Assembly (NCBI GenBank): GCA_029975165.1 | Contig: JARKPR010000031.1 | Span: 62,001-126,000, forward strand | Length of the DNA: 64,000 nucleotides | From: Selenomonadales bacterium | Lineage (GTDB): Bacteria; Bacillota; Negativicutes; Sporomusales; UBA7701 | Direction of reading: 5' to 3' | In this document: positions 16,838 to 25,593 of the stretch, piece after piece | Layout: each line of letters begins with the position of its first letter | Numbering within the stretch: the first letter of the stretch is position 1 | Notes under the pieces: generated by a model | Told to the model about the DNA's origin: nothing | The model's input: the letters and a program-made list of their open reading frames with translations, nothing else | Database searches by the model: none | Translations under genes and position numbers: made by a program

Positions 16838-17188
16838 GCCGAGGCAAAACCACACCGGGGCGTAGTCCAGGCGAATCAGCCCGTGGATATTCAAAGCGGC
16901 GCCGAAATAATCCCAGGGACTGGCGCCGACGAGGGCGCGTAGCAGCCAGCCTGCCAGGTATTCGACGGCGAAGAAGACAAACGTCCAAAGCAGCCCGCGG
17001 GCCAGCACGGGCCAGGGGCGGATGCGGTCGTGGACGGGCTCGAGGAAGACTGCCAGGCCGTATATCGGGAACATCCACAAATACGTTTTGGCTGTCAAGC
17101 GGGGATCGCCCGCCAGCAGGGACCCCAACCCCGTCCAGGCGATCTCGGCGCACCAGCCCAGTATCCCGTAAATGACATAATTTCGCAT
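16787..17188 (-). CDS. Small membrane protein, putative ABC-transporter type IV (CmpB-like)
   Basis: A 133-residue protein with four hydrophobic helices, starting MRNYVIYGILGWCAEIAWTG and containing PIYGLAVFLEPVHD and a Trp/Tyr-rich end. This matches the small putative ABC-transporter type IV family common in Firmicutes; no function is established. It converges on the upstream activase gene, and the last 51 bp of the two coding regions overlap. No clear ribosome site was found before its ATG. Confidence 0.7.
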   Translation of the reverse strand: MRNYVIYGILGWCAEIAWTGLGSLLAGDPRLTAKTYLWMFPIYGLAVFLEPVHDRIRPWPVLARGLLWTFVFFAVEYLAGWLLRALVGASPWDYFGAALNIHGLIRLDYAPVWFCLGLFYEKLHDWLQRIQAR

Positions 17189-17240
17189 GATGATAGTCTG
17201 AGCGGGAAGCCGGGTTATTATCTACCGGCGGACGACGGAT

Positions 17241-17293
17241 GACGATTGCAAATTCATTTTGACTTGCAATCGTCGTCTTTTTTGCTATATAAT
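17241..17293 (+). promoter_or_regulatory. Promoter with perfect inverted repeat over the -35 of the rep gene
   Basis: GACGATTGCAA at 17241-17251 and its exact complement TTGCAATCGTC at 17264-17274 form an 11-bp dyad. The right arm contains a -35-like TTGCAA, 18 bp before TATAAT at 17288-17293, whose start site would be just before the rep ribosome site. Rep_3 initiators such as RepE of F repress their own gene through such dyads. A CTTTTTT run after the dyad means terminator or attenuator activity is also possible. Confidence 0.6.
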
Positions 17294-17310
17294 GGGCATG
17301 AGGTGAAGAA

Positions 17311-18141
17311 ATGGAAATCGGCCTCAAGAAACGAACCGCGGAACTGGCGGGCGGGAAGCTCGCCGCCGCCGCCCTCCGCCCGGACGGGCAGGGGATCAAG
17401 CCCAATCAGCTGCTCCGGGCGGCGGGCCTGACCGGCCGCCGCGACCCGCTGAGCGAGTGGCAGCAGAAGGTGCTGACCGCCGCCATCGCCCTCATCCACG
17501 CGGCCGGCAGGCCGGACCCGGCCCGGACGGACTACCGGATGAAAACGGGCGACTTCCTGGCCCTGGGCGACGGCGCCCCCGAGGACATGTACGCCTACCT
17601 GGCGGGCGAAACCGAAAAGCTGGTGAAAAAGGGCGTGTGGCTCTATGACGAGAAGGCCGGGACGCTGACCAGGACGCAATGGTTCCAGGCCATCGGCTTC
17701 GACGGCCGGGAAGTAATCTTCCGCTTCGCCGCGCCGGTCGCGGCGCTGATCGCGGCCACCGACCCCGGCGACGTGGAATACCGGCTGGTCAAGGGCATCC
17801 AGTACAAAGGCAAGCATACCATGGCGGTGTTCGACATCATCTGGGCCGGCAAGTCCGCCGGAGTGGTCGAATACGGCATCCCCGAGCTGATGAAGCTGCT
17901 GTCGCTGGAGCATACCCGCTACTCGTACGGGCAGCTCAGGCTCCGCGTGCTCGAGCCTTCGCTGCAGGAGATCTACGACTGGGACGACGAGATCTTCGTG
18001 CGCTTCGGGCCGACCTTTTCCGGCCGCCGGGCTGAAGGAGTGTGGTTCGAGGTGACGACCGGAAAAGCGGCCCGGGAGCTGCGCGCGCAGGAACCGGAAT
18101 TCAAGTTCGCGCCGCCGGAGGACAAACCGGTTAAAGATTAG
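17311..18141 (+). CDS. Rep_3-superfamily (RepB/WH1) replication initiator
   Basis: A 276-residue protein with two winged-helix modules. The first is at about 25-135 (KPNQLLRAAGL...LSEWQQKVLTAAIALIHA). The second is at about 145-250 and includes GIPELMKLLSLEHTRYSYGQLRLRVLEPSLQEIYDW, the Rep_3 WH2 signature region. Such proteins start iteron plasmids. Here it sits among ordinary chromosomal genes with no iteron array, partition genes or other plasmid genes nearby, so it may be a domesticated or remnant initiator. AGGTGA precedes the ATG. GC matches the neighbours, arguing against very recent arrival. Confidence 0.75.
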   Translation: MEIGLKKRTAELAGGKLAAAALRPDGQGIKPNQLLRAAGLTGRRDPLSEWQQKVLTAAIALIHAAGRPDPARTDYRMKTGDFLALGDGAPEDMYAYLAGETEKLVKKGVWLYDEKAGTLTRTQWFQAIGFDGREVIFRFAAPVAALIAATDPGDVEYRLVKGIQYKGKHTMAVFDIIWAGKSAGVVEYGIPELMKLLSLEHTRYSYGQLRLRVLEPSLQEIYDWDDEIFVRFGPTFSGRRAEGVWFEVTTGKAARELRAQEPEFKFAPPEDKPVKD

Positions 18142-18198
18142 CTGTTTCGGCCGGGAGACAACACTGGGACCAAGCGAATGATTTGGGAGGGAACAGCG

Positions 18199-19185
18199 AT
18201 GGGTAAAAAAATGCTGGCCGCAATGCTGACAGGACTATTGGCGGCCGCGTTCCTCGCCGCCGGCTGCGGCGGCGACAAGGCCGCCGCCCCCAAGGGCAAG
18301 GAACTGAGGCCGGTCCGCGTCGGCTATTACGGGGGCACCTGCGAAGCGCCGATCTATGCCGCCTATGAAAACGGGATTTTCAAGAAGCACGGCCTGAACG
18401 TCGAACTGGTCAAGATAACCGCCGCCACCACCAAGGAAAACATCGCCACCGGTAAAGTCGACGCCATCATGGCCTCGCCGGGAAGCTTCAAGTCCATAGA
18501 GCAGGGGCTGAACATCAAGCTGACCGCCGGCATCCATACCGGCTGCATCCAGGCGGTCGCGCCGGTCGATTCGCCGGTCAAATCGGTCGCCGACCTCAAA
18601 GGCAAGACCGTCGGCGTGGAGAACATCGGCGGGCCGCCGATGATTTATCTCAGCATGGAACTGCTCAAGCTCGGCCTGGACCCCAAAAAAGACGTGACAT
18701 GGCGGGCCTATCCGGGGCCGCAGCTGATTCAGGCGCTGGAAAAGAAGGAAATCGACGCTTTCGGCACCTGGGACCCCTTCCCGCAGATCGTCGCCAACGA
18801 AGGCAAAGCCCGCATCTTTTTCAGCAACACCCATACGCAGCCCTATGCCGACCAACTGTGCTGCTACGTAGGGATCAACGGCAAAGTGGTAAGCGACGAG
18901 CCGGAAATCGCCCGCTTGTTGACGCAATCGTTCGCCGAAGCCACCGCGTGGGTCGGTGCCCATCCCAAGGAAGCGGCCCAGATCGGCGTCGACAAGAAAT
19001 ACACCGGCGGCAGCCTGGAACTGAACAGCCAGTTGCTGGCCAGCTACAAGTGGATCTCCGACCCGGAGAAATCCCGCCAGAGCTATACATACTTCCTAAG
19101 CGGCATGAAGCAGCTTAATGTCCTCGATGCATCGACACAGGTGGACACCTTGGTAAAACACTCCTTCATCATCCTGGCGAAATGA
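18199..19185 (+). CDS. NitT/TauT-type ABC transporter substrate-binding lipoprotein (first set)
   Basis: A 328-residue NMT1/SsuA-like binding protein. The lipobox AFLAAGCGG puts the modified cysteine near residue 24. The mature start (RPVRVGYYGGTCEAPIYAAYENGIFKKHGLNVELV) and VADLKGKTVGVENIGG are family hallmarks; relatives bind sulfonates, nitrate, thiamin-precursor pyrimidines or metal complexes. Start ATG 18199 follows GGGAGGG. It is the first gene of a nine-gene operon; its stop overlaps the permease start. Confidence 0.88.
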   Translation: MGKKMLAAMLTGLLAAAFLAAGCGGDKAAAPKGKELRPVRVGYYGGTCEAPIYAAYENGIFKKHGLNVELVKITAATTKENIATGKVDAIMASPGSFKSIEQGLNIKLTAGIHTGCIQAVAPVDSPVKSVADLKGKTVGVENIGGPPMIYLSMELLKLGLDPKKDVTWRAYPGPQLIQALEKKEIDAFGTWDPFPQIVANEGKARIFFSNTHTQPYADQLCCYVGINGKVVSDEPEIARLLTQSFAEATAWVGAHPKEAAQIGVDKKYTGGSLELNSQLLASYKWISDPEKSRQSYTYFLSGMKQLNVLDASTQVDTLVKHSFIILAK

Positions 19186-20198
19186 GCAGGAACGATGCGG
19201 CCGGGGCGGCCATAACCGCCGCGGCGGGCGACAGCGACGTAAAAAAGGTCAATATTGTTGCGGCGCTTGTCTGCTGGCTGCCGGCGGCCGTCCTCGCGGC
19301 TTCGCTCCTCATGCACGTCGGACTGCCGAACAGGCAGCTCGTGGCAACGGCGGCCAACTATTCGCTGCTGCTGGCGGTTATCCTGGCAGTGTACGCCGCC
19401 TGGGCCGGTGTCGCCCTCCTTAACCCGGACCGGCGGCCGCGGCTCGGCCGGCACGCCCCGCTGGCGGCGGTGGCCTTCGGCCTCCTCGCCCTTTACGAGT
19501 TGGTCACGCTGAAGCTGAACCTGCTGCCGCTGCCGTTTTTCCCCTCGCCGGTGAAAATTTTCGAGGCCTTCACCAACGACGCGCCGGTCTTGGCGGTCAG
19601 CGTCCTGTACTCGCTGCGGCTGCTGATCCTGGGATACGCGATCGGCACTTTGCTGGGACTGCCCACCGGCATCATGATGGGGTGGTACAAACAGTTCCAT
19701 TACTGGGTCAACCCCCTTGTCCGCGTCATCGGCCCCATCCCCGCCACCGCCTGGATACCGGTCGCCATGGCCGTCTTTCCGACCAGCCTCAGCGGCAGCA
19801 TCTTCCTGATCGCCCTGGCGACCTGGTTCCCGGTCACCGTTATGACCTGGTCCGGGGTGGCCAACGTCAACAAATCCTATTTCGAGATCGCCCGCACGCT
19901 GGGGGCCGACGAAAAATACCTCATCCTGCGGATCGCCCTGCCGGCGGCCATGCCGATGATATTCATCGGCCTCTTCATGGGCATGGGCACCTCCTTCGTC
20001 ACCCTGGTGGTGGCCGAAATGCTCGGCGTGAAGGCCGGGCTGGGCTGGTACATCGAATGGGCGCAGGGGTGGGGCGAATACTACAAGGTATACGCCGCGC
20101 TCGCCATCAGCGCCGTCCTCTTCTCCTCGGTGATCTCGCTGCTGTTCACGGTCCGGGACAAAGCGCTGGTATGGCAGAGGGGACTGGTGAAATGGTGA
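19182..20198 (+). CDS. NitT/TauT-type ABC permease (first set)
   Basis: A 338-residue membrane protein with an N-terminal three-helix extension of about 110 residues, then a BPD_transp_1 domain. The EAA-like loop is EIARTLGADEKYLILRIALPAAMP. It is about 80 residues longer than SsuC/TauC because of that extension. The ATG overlaps the binding-protein stop by four bases, and the ATPase start lies inside its final codons, so the three are translationally coupled. Confidence 0.88.
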   Translation: MSRNDAAGAAITAAAGDSDVKKVNIVAALVCWLPAAVLAASLLMHVGLPNRQLVATAANYSLLLAVILAVYAAWAGVALLNPDRRPRLGRHAPLAAVAFGLLALYELVTLKLNLLPLPFFPSPVKIFEAFTNDAPVLAVSVLYSLRLLILGYAIGTLLGLPTGIMMGWYKQFHYWVNPLVRVIGPIPATAWIPVAMAVFPTSLSGSIFLIALATWFPVTVMTWSGVANVNKSYFEIARTLGADEKYLILRIALPAAMPMIFIGLFMGMGTSFVTLVVAEMLGVKAGLGWYIEWAQGWGEYYKVYAALAISAVLFSSVISLLFTVRDKALVWQRGLVKW

Positions 20199-20965
20199 CG
20201 GCGGCGACGGCCGGAAAGCTCACCCTCCGCCAGGTCGGCAAGATTTATGCCGACTACCAGGGGGGCGCCATCAACGCCCTTGAGCCTGTCGACCTCGATG
20301 TCGCCCCCGGCGAATTCGTCGCCATCATCGGCCCGAGCGGCTGCGGAAAATCCACCCTCCTCCGCCTGATCGCCGGGCTGGAGAAACCGTCCGCCGGGAC
20401 GCTGCAGGTGGACGGGGCGCCGATTGCCGGCCCCGACTATACGCGGGGACTGGTGTTCCAGGACCCGATGCTCTTTCCGTGGAAGAACATCTGGCATAAC
20501 GTGGCCACCGGCCTGGAAGCGCGCGGTTTGCTGGCGGGGCAAAAAGACGAGGTCGACCAGTTTCTCGCTCTTGTCGGCCTGGCGGATTTCGCCGGCGTCT
20601 TCCCCCACCAGCTTTCCGGCGGCATGGCCCAGCGGGCGGCGCTGGCCAGGGCGCTCGTCAACCACCCCAAGATATTGCTGCTCGACGAACCGCTGGGGGC
20701 ACTGGACGCCCTGACCAGGATGACCATGCAGGACGAAATCCTCAGCATCTGGGCGCAGCGGCGCACGACGATGCTGTTCGTCACCCACGATATCGATGAA
20801 GCGCTTTACCTGAGCCAGCGGATCGTCATCATGTCCGAACGGCCGGGACGGATCAAAGACATCATGGCGATAGACATTCCCCGGCCGCGGCGGAGAAACG
20901 CCCCGGATTTCTTCGCCTACCGCAGCCGGCTGCTGGCCTTGCTGGGCGTCGGCGAGCAGGCTTGA
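20192..20965 (+). CDS. NitT/TauT-type ABC ATPase (first set)
   Basis: A 257-residue nucleotide-binding subunit with Walker A (GPSGCGKSTLL), Q-loop region (LVFQDPMLFPW), signature LSGGMAQRAALARALV, Walker B (ILLLDEPLGALD) and the H-loop histidine (FVTHDIDEALYL). The true start is ATG 20192, overlapping the permease end; the longer open frame upstream is a shadow of the permease gene. Confidence 0.92.
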   Translation: MVTAATAGKLTLRQVGKIYADYQGGAINALEPVDLDVAPGEFVAIIGPSGCGKSTLLRLIAGLEKPSAGTLQVDGAPIAGPDYTRGLVFQDPMLFPWKNIWHNVATGLEARGLLAGQKDEVDQFLALVGLADFAGVFPHQLSGGMAQRAALARALVNHPKILLLDEPLGALDALTRMTMQDEILSIWAQRRTTMLFVTHDIDEALYLSQRIVIMSERPGRIKDIMAIDIPRPRRRNAPDFFAYRSRLLALLGVGEQA

Positions 20966-20989
20966 CGAAACACGTAAAGGATGATGGCA

Positions 20990-21988
20990 ATGGATATCAA
21001 GATATCTCAGAGCATCAACAAAGCCTTGGACGGCGGCGAGCTGACGGCGGCGGAACTGCGGGAGCTGTTCGCGGTGCACCATCTTTCCGAAGAGTCGTTC
21101 CTTATCCAGCAGGCATCGCGAACGCTGAGCGAGGCCACTTCGAAGGGCAAAGCCGAAGTCCACGCCCAGATCGGCATCGACACCGGGCCGTGCGCGAAGA
21201 ACTGCGATTTCTGCGCCTTCGCGGTCAAGAACGGGCTGTTCCGCGAGCCCAAGGTCCATCCTACGCGGGAGATCGTCGAAAAATGCCTCCGGTTCGAAGC
21301 CGACGGCGCCAACGCCATTTACCTGATGGCCACCGCGGCGCTCGCACTGCCGGCGTTCATCGCCATCGCCCGCGAGGTCAGGGCGGCTGTCAAGCCCGAA
21401 CTGCCGCTCGTCGCCAACATCGACGACTTCGACGAGGAGGGCGCGAAGGCGCTACGGGCCGCCGGTTTCGCCGGCATCTACCACTGCGTCCGCATCGGCG
21501 AGGGCACGGTTACGGCCATCGACCAAAGAGTGCGGATTAGAACCATCCAGGCGGCGCAGAAAGCGGGGCTGAAGCTCGGGACCAGCGTCGGCCCGGTGGG
21601 GCCGGAGCATACGGTGGACGATCTGGTGGCGACCACCATCCAGACGAGAAGATTGAAGCCGGCGAACAACGCCTCCTGCCGCCGGGTCAACATCCCCGGC
21701 CTGCCGCTGGCGGCCCACGGCACGATGACATACGCCCAAATGGCCCACATCCTGGCCGTGGTCAGGCTGGCCAGCGGCTATGACATCATCGGCCACGGCA
21801 CGCACGAACCCAACGGCATCGGCGCCATGGCCGGCGCCAACCTGTTCTGGGCCGAGCAGGGGGCCAACCCCCGCGACGTCAGCGAACAGACGGTGCGCGG
21901 CTGGACGGTGCCGAGGAGCCGGGAGGTGCTCGCAGAAGCCGGCTGGGAGGTTCTGCAGGGGCCGTCGGTGATGTTCGCCCCAAGCTAA
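20990..21988 (+). CDS. BioB-like radical SAM enzyme
   Basis: A 332-residue radical SAM protein with the cluster motif CAKNCDFC near residue 69. Overall architecture resembles biotin synthase and HydE: an N-terminal helical segment, then a TIM barrel, with GTSVGPVGPEHTVDDLV and IIGHGTHEPNGIGAMAGANLFWAEQG at the C-terminal side. The bio or hydrogenase-maturation genes that would fix its role are absent. I start at ATG 20990 because AAAGG abuts the earlier ATGs. It lies between the first ABC importer and an ArsS-like radical SAM, so it probably processes or builds a molecule related to what the importers carry. Confidence 0.8.
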   Translation: MDIKISQSINKALDGGELTAAELRELFAVHHLSEESFLIQQASRTLSEATSKGKAEVHAQIGIDTGPCAKNCDFCAFAVKNGLFREPKVHPTREIVEKCLRFEADGANAIYLMATAALALPAFIAIAREVRAAVKPELPLVANIDDFDEEGAKALRAAGFAGIYHCVRIGEGTVTAIDQRVRIRTIQAAQKAGLKLGTSVGPVGPEHTVDDLVATTIQTRRLKPANNASCRRVNIPGLPLAAHGTMTYAQMAHILAVVRLASGYDIIGHGTHEPNGIGAMAGANLFWAEQGANPRDVSEQTVRGWTVPRSREVLAEAGWEVLQGPSVMFAPS

Positions 21989-22019
21989 CATGGTCATTAC
22001 GGAAAGGAGTGGTGTAAAA

Positions 22020-22979
22020 ATGCGCAGTTTCCGGGAATATGTCGCTGACGCCAGCCAGCCGTTACGGAGGGATGCCGTCGATATCCTCCAGGTCAACCTG
22101 GGCTACGTGTGCAACCTGCGGTGCAACCATTGCCATCTGGAGGCCGGCCCCGACCGGCAGGAGGCAATGGACCGCGCGGTCGTGGACGACTGCCTGCGCT
22201 TCGTGCAGGGCGCCGGGACGATCGACGTGGACATCACCGGCGGGGCGCCGGAGGCGAACAGCCACCTGACGTATTTCATCGCGGAACTCCGCCGCCTCAA
22301 AGCGGTCAAGCGGATCATCGTGCGTTCCAACCTGGCGATCCTGGAAGAGGCGGGCAAAGAGCACCTGCCGGCGTTCTTCGCCGCCCACGGCGTGGACATC
22401 GTGTCGTCGATGCCGTGCTATATGGAAAGCAACGTCGCCGCCCAGCGGGGCGCAGGCGTCTATAAAAAGAACATCAGCGTCCTCAAAAAGCTCAACGCCC
22501 TCGGGTACGGCACCGGGCGGACGGGGCTGAAGCTGCAGCTGGTGTACAACCCCGGCGGCGCCTTCCTCCCCGGGCCGCAGGCCGAGCTGGAGGCGGCGTA
22601 CAAGGAAAACCTCGCCAACGATTTCGGCATCGTGTTCGACGACCTGCTCACGATCGCCAATATGCCCATCGGCCGCTTCCGCGCCGACCTGGCGGCCAAA
22701 GGCGAACTGGCCGGCTACCAGGACCTGCTCGTCGGCAGCTTCAACGCCCGCAACCTGGCGAACGTCATGTGCCGTAGCCAGATCAGCGTCGACTGGCAGG
22801 GCCGGCTGTTCGACTGCGACTTCAACCAGGCGCTCGGCGTCCCGGCCGTCGCCGGCACCATCGGCGGCGTCGGCGCCAAGGACCTTGTCGGCCTGCCCGT
22901 CAAGGTCGGCGACCACTGTTTCGCCTGCACCGCCGGCGCCGGCAGCAGCTGCCGGGGCAGCCTGGACAAGTGCGGCTGA
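22020..22979 (+). CDS. ArsS-like radical SAM/Cys-rich protein
   Basis: A 319-residue protein of the radical SAM/Cys-rich family (TIGR04167 type, with a DUF3641-like C-terminus). The radical SAM motif is CNLRCNHCHLEAGP near residue 28. TGGAPEANSHL, PCYMESNV, YNPGGAFLPGPQ, MCRSQISVDWQGRLFDCDFNQ and a C-terminal CFAC...SSC set are characteristic. Some members (ArsS) join 5'-deoxyadenosyl to dimethylarsinate in arsenosugar synthesis; others are selenoproteins. Here every expected position is an ordinary Cys codon. ATG 22020 follows GGAAAGGAG at a normal distance. Confidence 0.82.
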   Translation: MRSFREYVADASQPLRRDAVDILQVNLGYVCNLRCNHCHLEAGPDRQEAMDRAVVDDCLRFVQGAGTIDVDITGGAPEANSHLTYFIAELRRLKAVKRIIVRSNLAILEEAGKEHLPAFFAAHGVDIVSSMPCYMESNVAAQRGAGVYKKNISVLKKLNALGYGTGRTGLKLQLVYNPGGAFLPGPQAELEAAYKENLANDFGIVFDDLLTIANMPIGRFRADLAAKGELAGYQDLLVGSFNARNLANVMCRSQISVDWQGRLFDCDFNQALGVPAVAGTIGGVGAKDLVGLPVKVGDHCFACTAGAGSSCRGSLDKCG

Positions 22980-23017
22980 ACCGTGCCGGGATTGGCTTAG
23001 AGGAGAGGAGCGATTCT

Positions 23018-23992
23018 GTGCGAAAATTGATGATACTGACGGTATTAACCGCGCTGCTGGCGTCGGCCGTGCTGGCCGGCGGCTGCGCGGGCCAGCGCGC
23101 GGCCCAGCAGGCCACCGCGCCGGGCGGGCCGGAGATCCGCATCGGTATCGTGCCGCTGCCGCATTACGCCCATATGTGGGTGGCGAAGAAAAAGGGGTTC
23201 CTCGACGAGGAGCTGAACAAGGCCGGCTACCGGCTGAAATGGCAGCCGTTCGGCCTGGGCCCGATGGTCAGCGAGGCGTTTGCCGCCGGGCACCTCGACA
23301 TGGGCGTGATGGGCGATTTCCCGGCCTTCATCGGCCGGGCCGCCGGCACCGACTACCGCATCGTGGCGGTCGCCTCGGCCGCGCCCAAGGCGCTGGCCAT
23401 GGTGGTGCGCAAGGATTCCCCCGTCGCCGGCGTGCCCGGCCTGCGGGGCAAGAAGGTCGCCACCACCAAAGCCGCCTACGGCCAGAAGCTGCTGCACCTC
23501 CTGCTCGAAAAGAACGGCATGACGACGAACGACATCCAGTTCATCAACATGACGATGGACGACCTGGCGACCGCGCTGGCGCGCGGCGACGTCGACGCCG
23601 GCGTCATGTGGGACCCGCTGCTCACCCGCCTGGAAGAAGCGGGCGAGATCAGGGTCATCGCCGACGGGACGGGCGTGTACGAGGCGTACGCCGTGCTGAT
23701 GGCCGGCGGCGACCTGGTCGCCAAGCAGCCCGCGGCGGTCGACGCCGCGCTCAGGGCCTTCCGGCGCGGCGACGAGTACCTGCGGCAGCACCCCGACGAG
23801 TGCGCCAAGCTGCTGCTGGAAGACATCAGGATGCCGCAGCCGCTGCTGACGAAAATCATCGGCAAGTTCGCCTACAACGACAAGATCACCGACCGGTTCG
23901 TGGCCGACATGCAGGACACCGAGGCGTTCATGCGCAAGATCGGCCTGCTGAAAACGCCGGTGGACGTCCAGGCTTTCGTCCGCCGCAACTAA
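23018..23992 (+). CDS. NitT/TauT-type ABC substrate-binding lipoprotein (second set)
   Basis: A 324-residue protein from a GTG start after GGAGAGGAG. The lipobox is VLAGGCAG. The mature part begins EIRIGIVPLPHYAHMWVAKKKGFLDEELNKAGY and contains MGVMGDFPAFIGRAAGTDYRIVAV, which matches SsuA/TauA-like proteins. It is clearly different from the binding protein at 18199, so the operon likely imports two distinct ligands, or one ligand in two forms. Confidence 0.88.
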   Translation: MRKLMILTVLTALLASAVLAGGCAGQRAAQQATAPGGPEIRIGIVPLPHYAHMWVAKKKGFLDEELNKAGYRLKWQPFGLGPMVSEAFAAGHLDMGVMGDFPAFIGRAAGTDYRIVAVASAAPKALAMVVRKDSPVAGVPGLRGKKVATTKAAYGQKLLHLLLEKNGMTTNDIQFINMTMDDLATALARGDVDAGVMWDPLLTRLEEAGEIRVIADGTGVYEAYAVLMAGGDLVAKQPAAVDAALRAFRRGDEYLRQHPDECAKLLLEDIRMPQPLLTKIIGKFAYNDKITDRFVADMQDTEAFMRKIGLLKTPVDVQAFVRRN

Positions 23993-24004
23993 TCGGGGGG
24001 CGCT

Positions 24005-24814
24005 ATGGAACTCGTGCTGAAGTTGGCGGGAGCATATCGGCACAGCCTGGCGGCCGGCGGCTGGGGGTGGAAGCGGCTTGTGCTGCCCGGCGTCCTGCTG
24101 GCGCTGTGGCAGGCGGTAACCGCCGGCGGACTGGTCAGGCCGATACTGCTGCCCTCGCCGCTGCAGGTGCTGGACGCCTTTGTGGCCATGGCCGGCAGCG
24201 GCGAACTTGTCACCCATCTGGCGGCCAGCTTCGCCCGCGTCCTGGAGGGCTTCGCCCTGGCGGCGGTTTTGGGGGTCGGCCTCGGCATGGGGCTGGGCAT
24301 CTTCCCGCTGCTGTTCGCCACGACGGCCGGCATCATCCAGCTTATCCGCCCCATCCCGCCCATCGCCTGGCTGCCGCTGGCCATCCTCTGGTTCGGCATC
24401 GAGGAAGGATCCAAGGTTTTCATTATCGCCCTCGGAGCCTTTTTCCCCATCTTCACCAACGTATTGGACGGCGTCCGCCAGACGGACCACAAATTCGTGG
24501 AGCTGGCCAAAGTTCTCGAAGTGCCCAGGGGCCGGTTTCTCGCCCAAGTCGTCGTCCCCGGCGCGCTGCCGTTCATTATGACCGGGCTGCGGGTCGGGCT
24601 GGCGTTCGCCTGGATGTGTGTCGTGGCGGCGGAACTTTCCGCCGGCATGAAAGGCGTCGGCTACATGCTGACCGACGCCAGGGCGCTGGCCCAGACCGAC
24701 AAGGTTATCGTCGGCATGCTGGCCATCGGCGTCGTGGGCAAGACGATGGACTGCGTGCTGCACGCGCTGGAAAAGAGGATCGTGAGATGGAAGACCTCCT
24801 TCACCGGAGCATAG
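24005..24814 (+). CDS. NitT/TauT-type ABC permease (second set)
   Basis: A 269-residue SsuC/TauC-size permease with about six membrane segments. The coupling-helix region is ELAKVLEVPRGRFLAQVVVPGALPFIMTGLRVG. The last 28 bp overlap the ATPase gene in another frame. It lacks the extra N-terminal helices of the first permease. Confidence 0.9.
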   Translation: MELVLKLAGAYRHSLAAGGWGWKRLVLPGVLLALWQAVTAGGLVRPILLPSPLQVLDAFVAMAGSGELVTHLAASFARVLEGFALAAVLGVGLGMGLGIFPLLFATTAGIIQLIRPIPPIAWLPLAILWFGIEEGSKVFIIALGAFFPIFTNVLDGVRQTDHKFVELAKVLEVPRGRFLAQVVVPGALPFIMTGLRVGLAFAWMCVVAAELSAGMKGVGYMLTDARALAQTDKVIVGMLAIGVVGKTMDCVLHALEKRIVRWKTSFTGA

Positions 24815-25563
24815 GCGGGGACGAGCTGGCGATAGCCGTCCAGGCGAAGACGTACCAGGGGCGAGACGGCGACGTGGCCGCCCTGGAAGGCATGCGCCTC
24901 CATATCGGCCGGCGCGAATTCGTCGCCATCGTCGGCGCCAGCGGCTGCGGCAAAAGCACCCTCCTGCGGATAATCGCCGGCCTCGACCCGGCCTATAAAG
25001 GCACGGTCGCCGTGCGGGGGCGGCGGATAACCGGCCCGGGACTCGACCGGGGGATCGTTTTCCAGGAGCCGCGGCTGCTGCCGTGGCTGACAGTCGCGGA
25101 AAATGTGGCCTTCGCCCTGCCCCGGGGCAGCCGGCGGGAGAAGGCGGCGACCGTCGCCGCGCATCTTGAGCTGGTGGAGCTGGCCGGCTTCGCCAAAGCC
25201 TACCCCGGCGAGCTGTCGGGCGGCATGGCGCAACGGGTCGCGATCGCGCGGGCCCTCGTCAACCGGCCGGAGATACTCCTCCTCGACGAGCCGTTCGGCG
25301 CTTTGGACGCGCTGACCCGCCTCAGGCTGCAGAAAGAGCTGCTCGCCATCTGGGACCGGGAAAAGATGACGATGGTCATGGTCACCCACGACATTGAAGA
25401 GGCGGTATATCTGGGCGACCGGGTCGTCGTGATGTCGGAGCGTCCCGGCACGGTCAGGAGCGAATTCGCCGTCAACCTGCCGCGGCCGCGCAGCCGCGCC
25501 GACGCCGCTTTCGTGCAGCTCCGCGAAGCGATCTGCCGGGAGCTGCAGGCCGACTTGGGATAG
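24787..25563 (+). CDS. NitT/TauT-type ABC ATPase (second set)
   Basis: A 258-residue protein with Walker A GASGCGKSTLL, signature LSGGMAQRVAIARALV, Walker B ILLLDEPFGALD and H-loop MVTHDIEEAVYLGD. The ATG at 24787 lies inside the permease end. A very long open frame upstream in the same phase is a GC-rich shadow and not part of this gene. Confidence 0.92.
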   Translation: MEDLLHRSIGGDELAIAVQAKTYQGRDGDVAALEGMRLHIGRREFVAIVGASGCGKSTLLRIIAGLDPAYKGTVAVRGRRITGPGLDRGIVFQEPRLLPWLTVAENVAFALPRGSRREKAATVAAHLELVELAGFAKAYPGELSGGMAQRVAIARALVNRPEILLLDEPFGALDALTRLRLQKELLAIWDREKMTMVMVTHDIEEAVYLGDRVVVMSERPGTVRSEFAVNLPRPRSRADAAFVQLREAICRELQADLG

Positions 25564-25593
25564 AATTTACAACGCAGAAGCGGGGCTGGTGCG

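Noticed and set aside
17190-18200. Iteron array or plasmid origin around the rep gene
   Set aside because: Beyond the single inverted repeat, no direct repeats or DnaA-box cluster were visible in the flanks.
22020-22979. A selenocysteine version of the ArsS-like protein
   Set aside because: The frame has no internal TGA; the family positions are normal cysteine codons.
22885-24786. Long N-terminal extension of the second ABC ATPase frame
   Set aside because: It overlaps the binding protein and permease genes and is arginine/glycine-rich without motifs; the ATPase starts at 24787.
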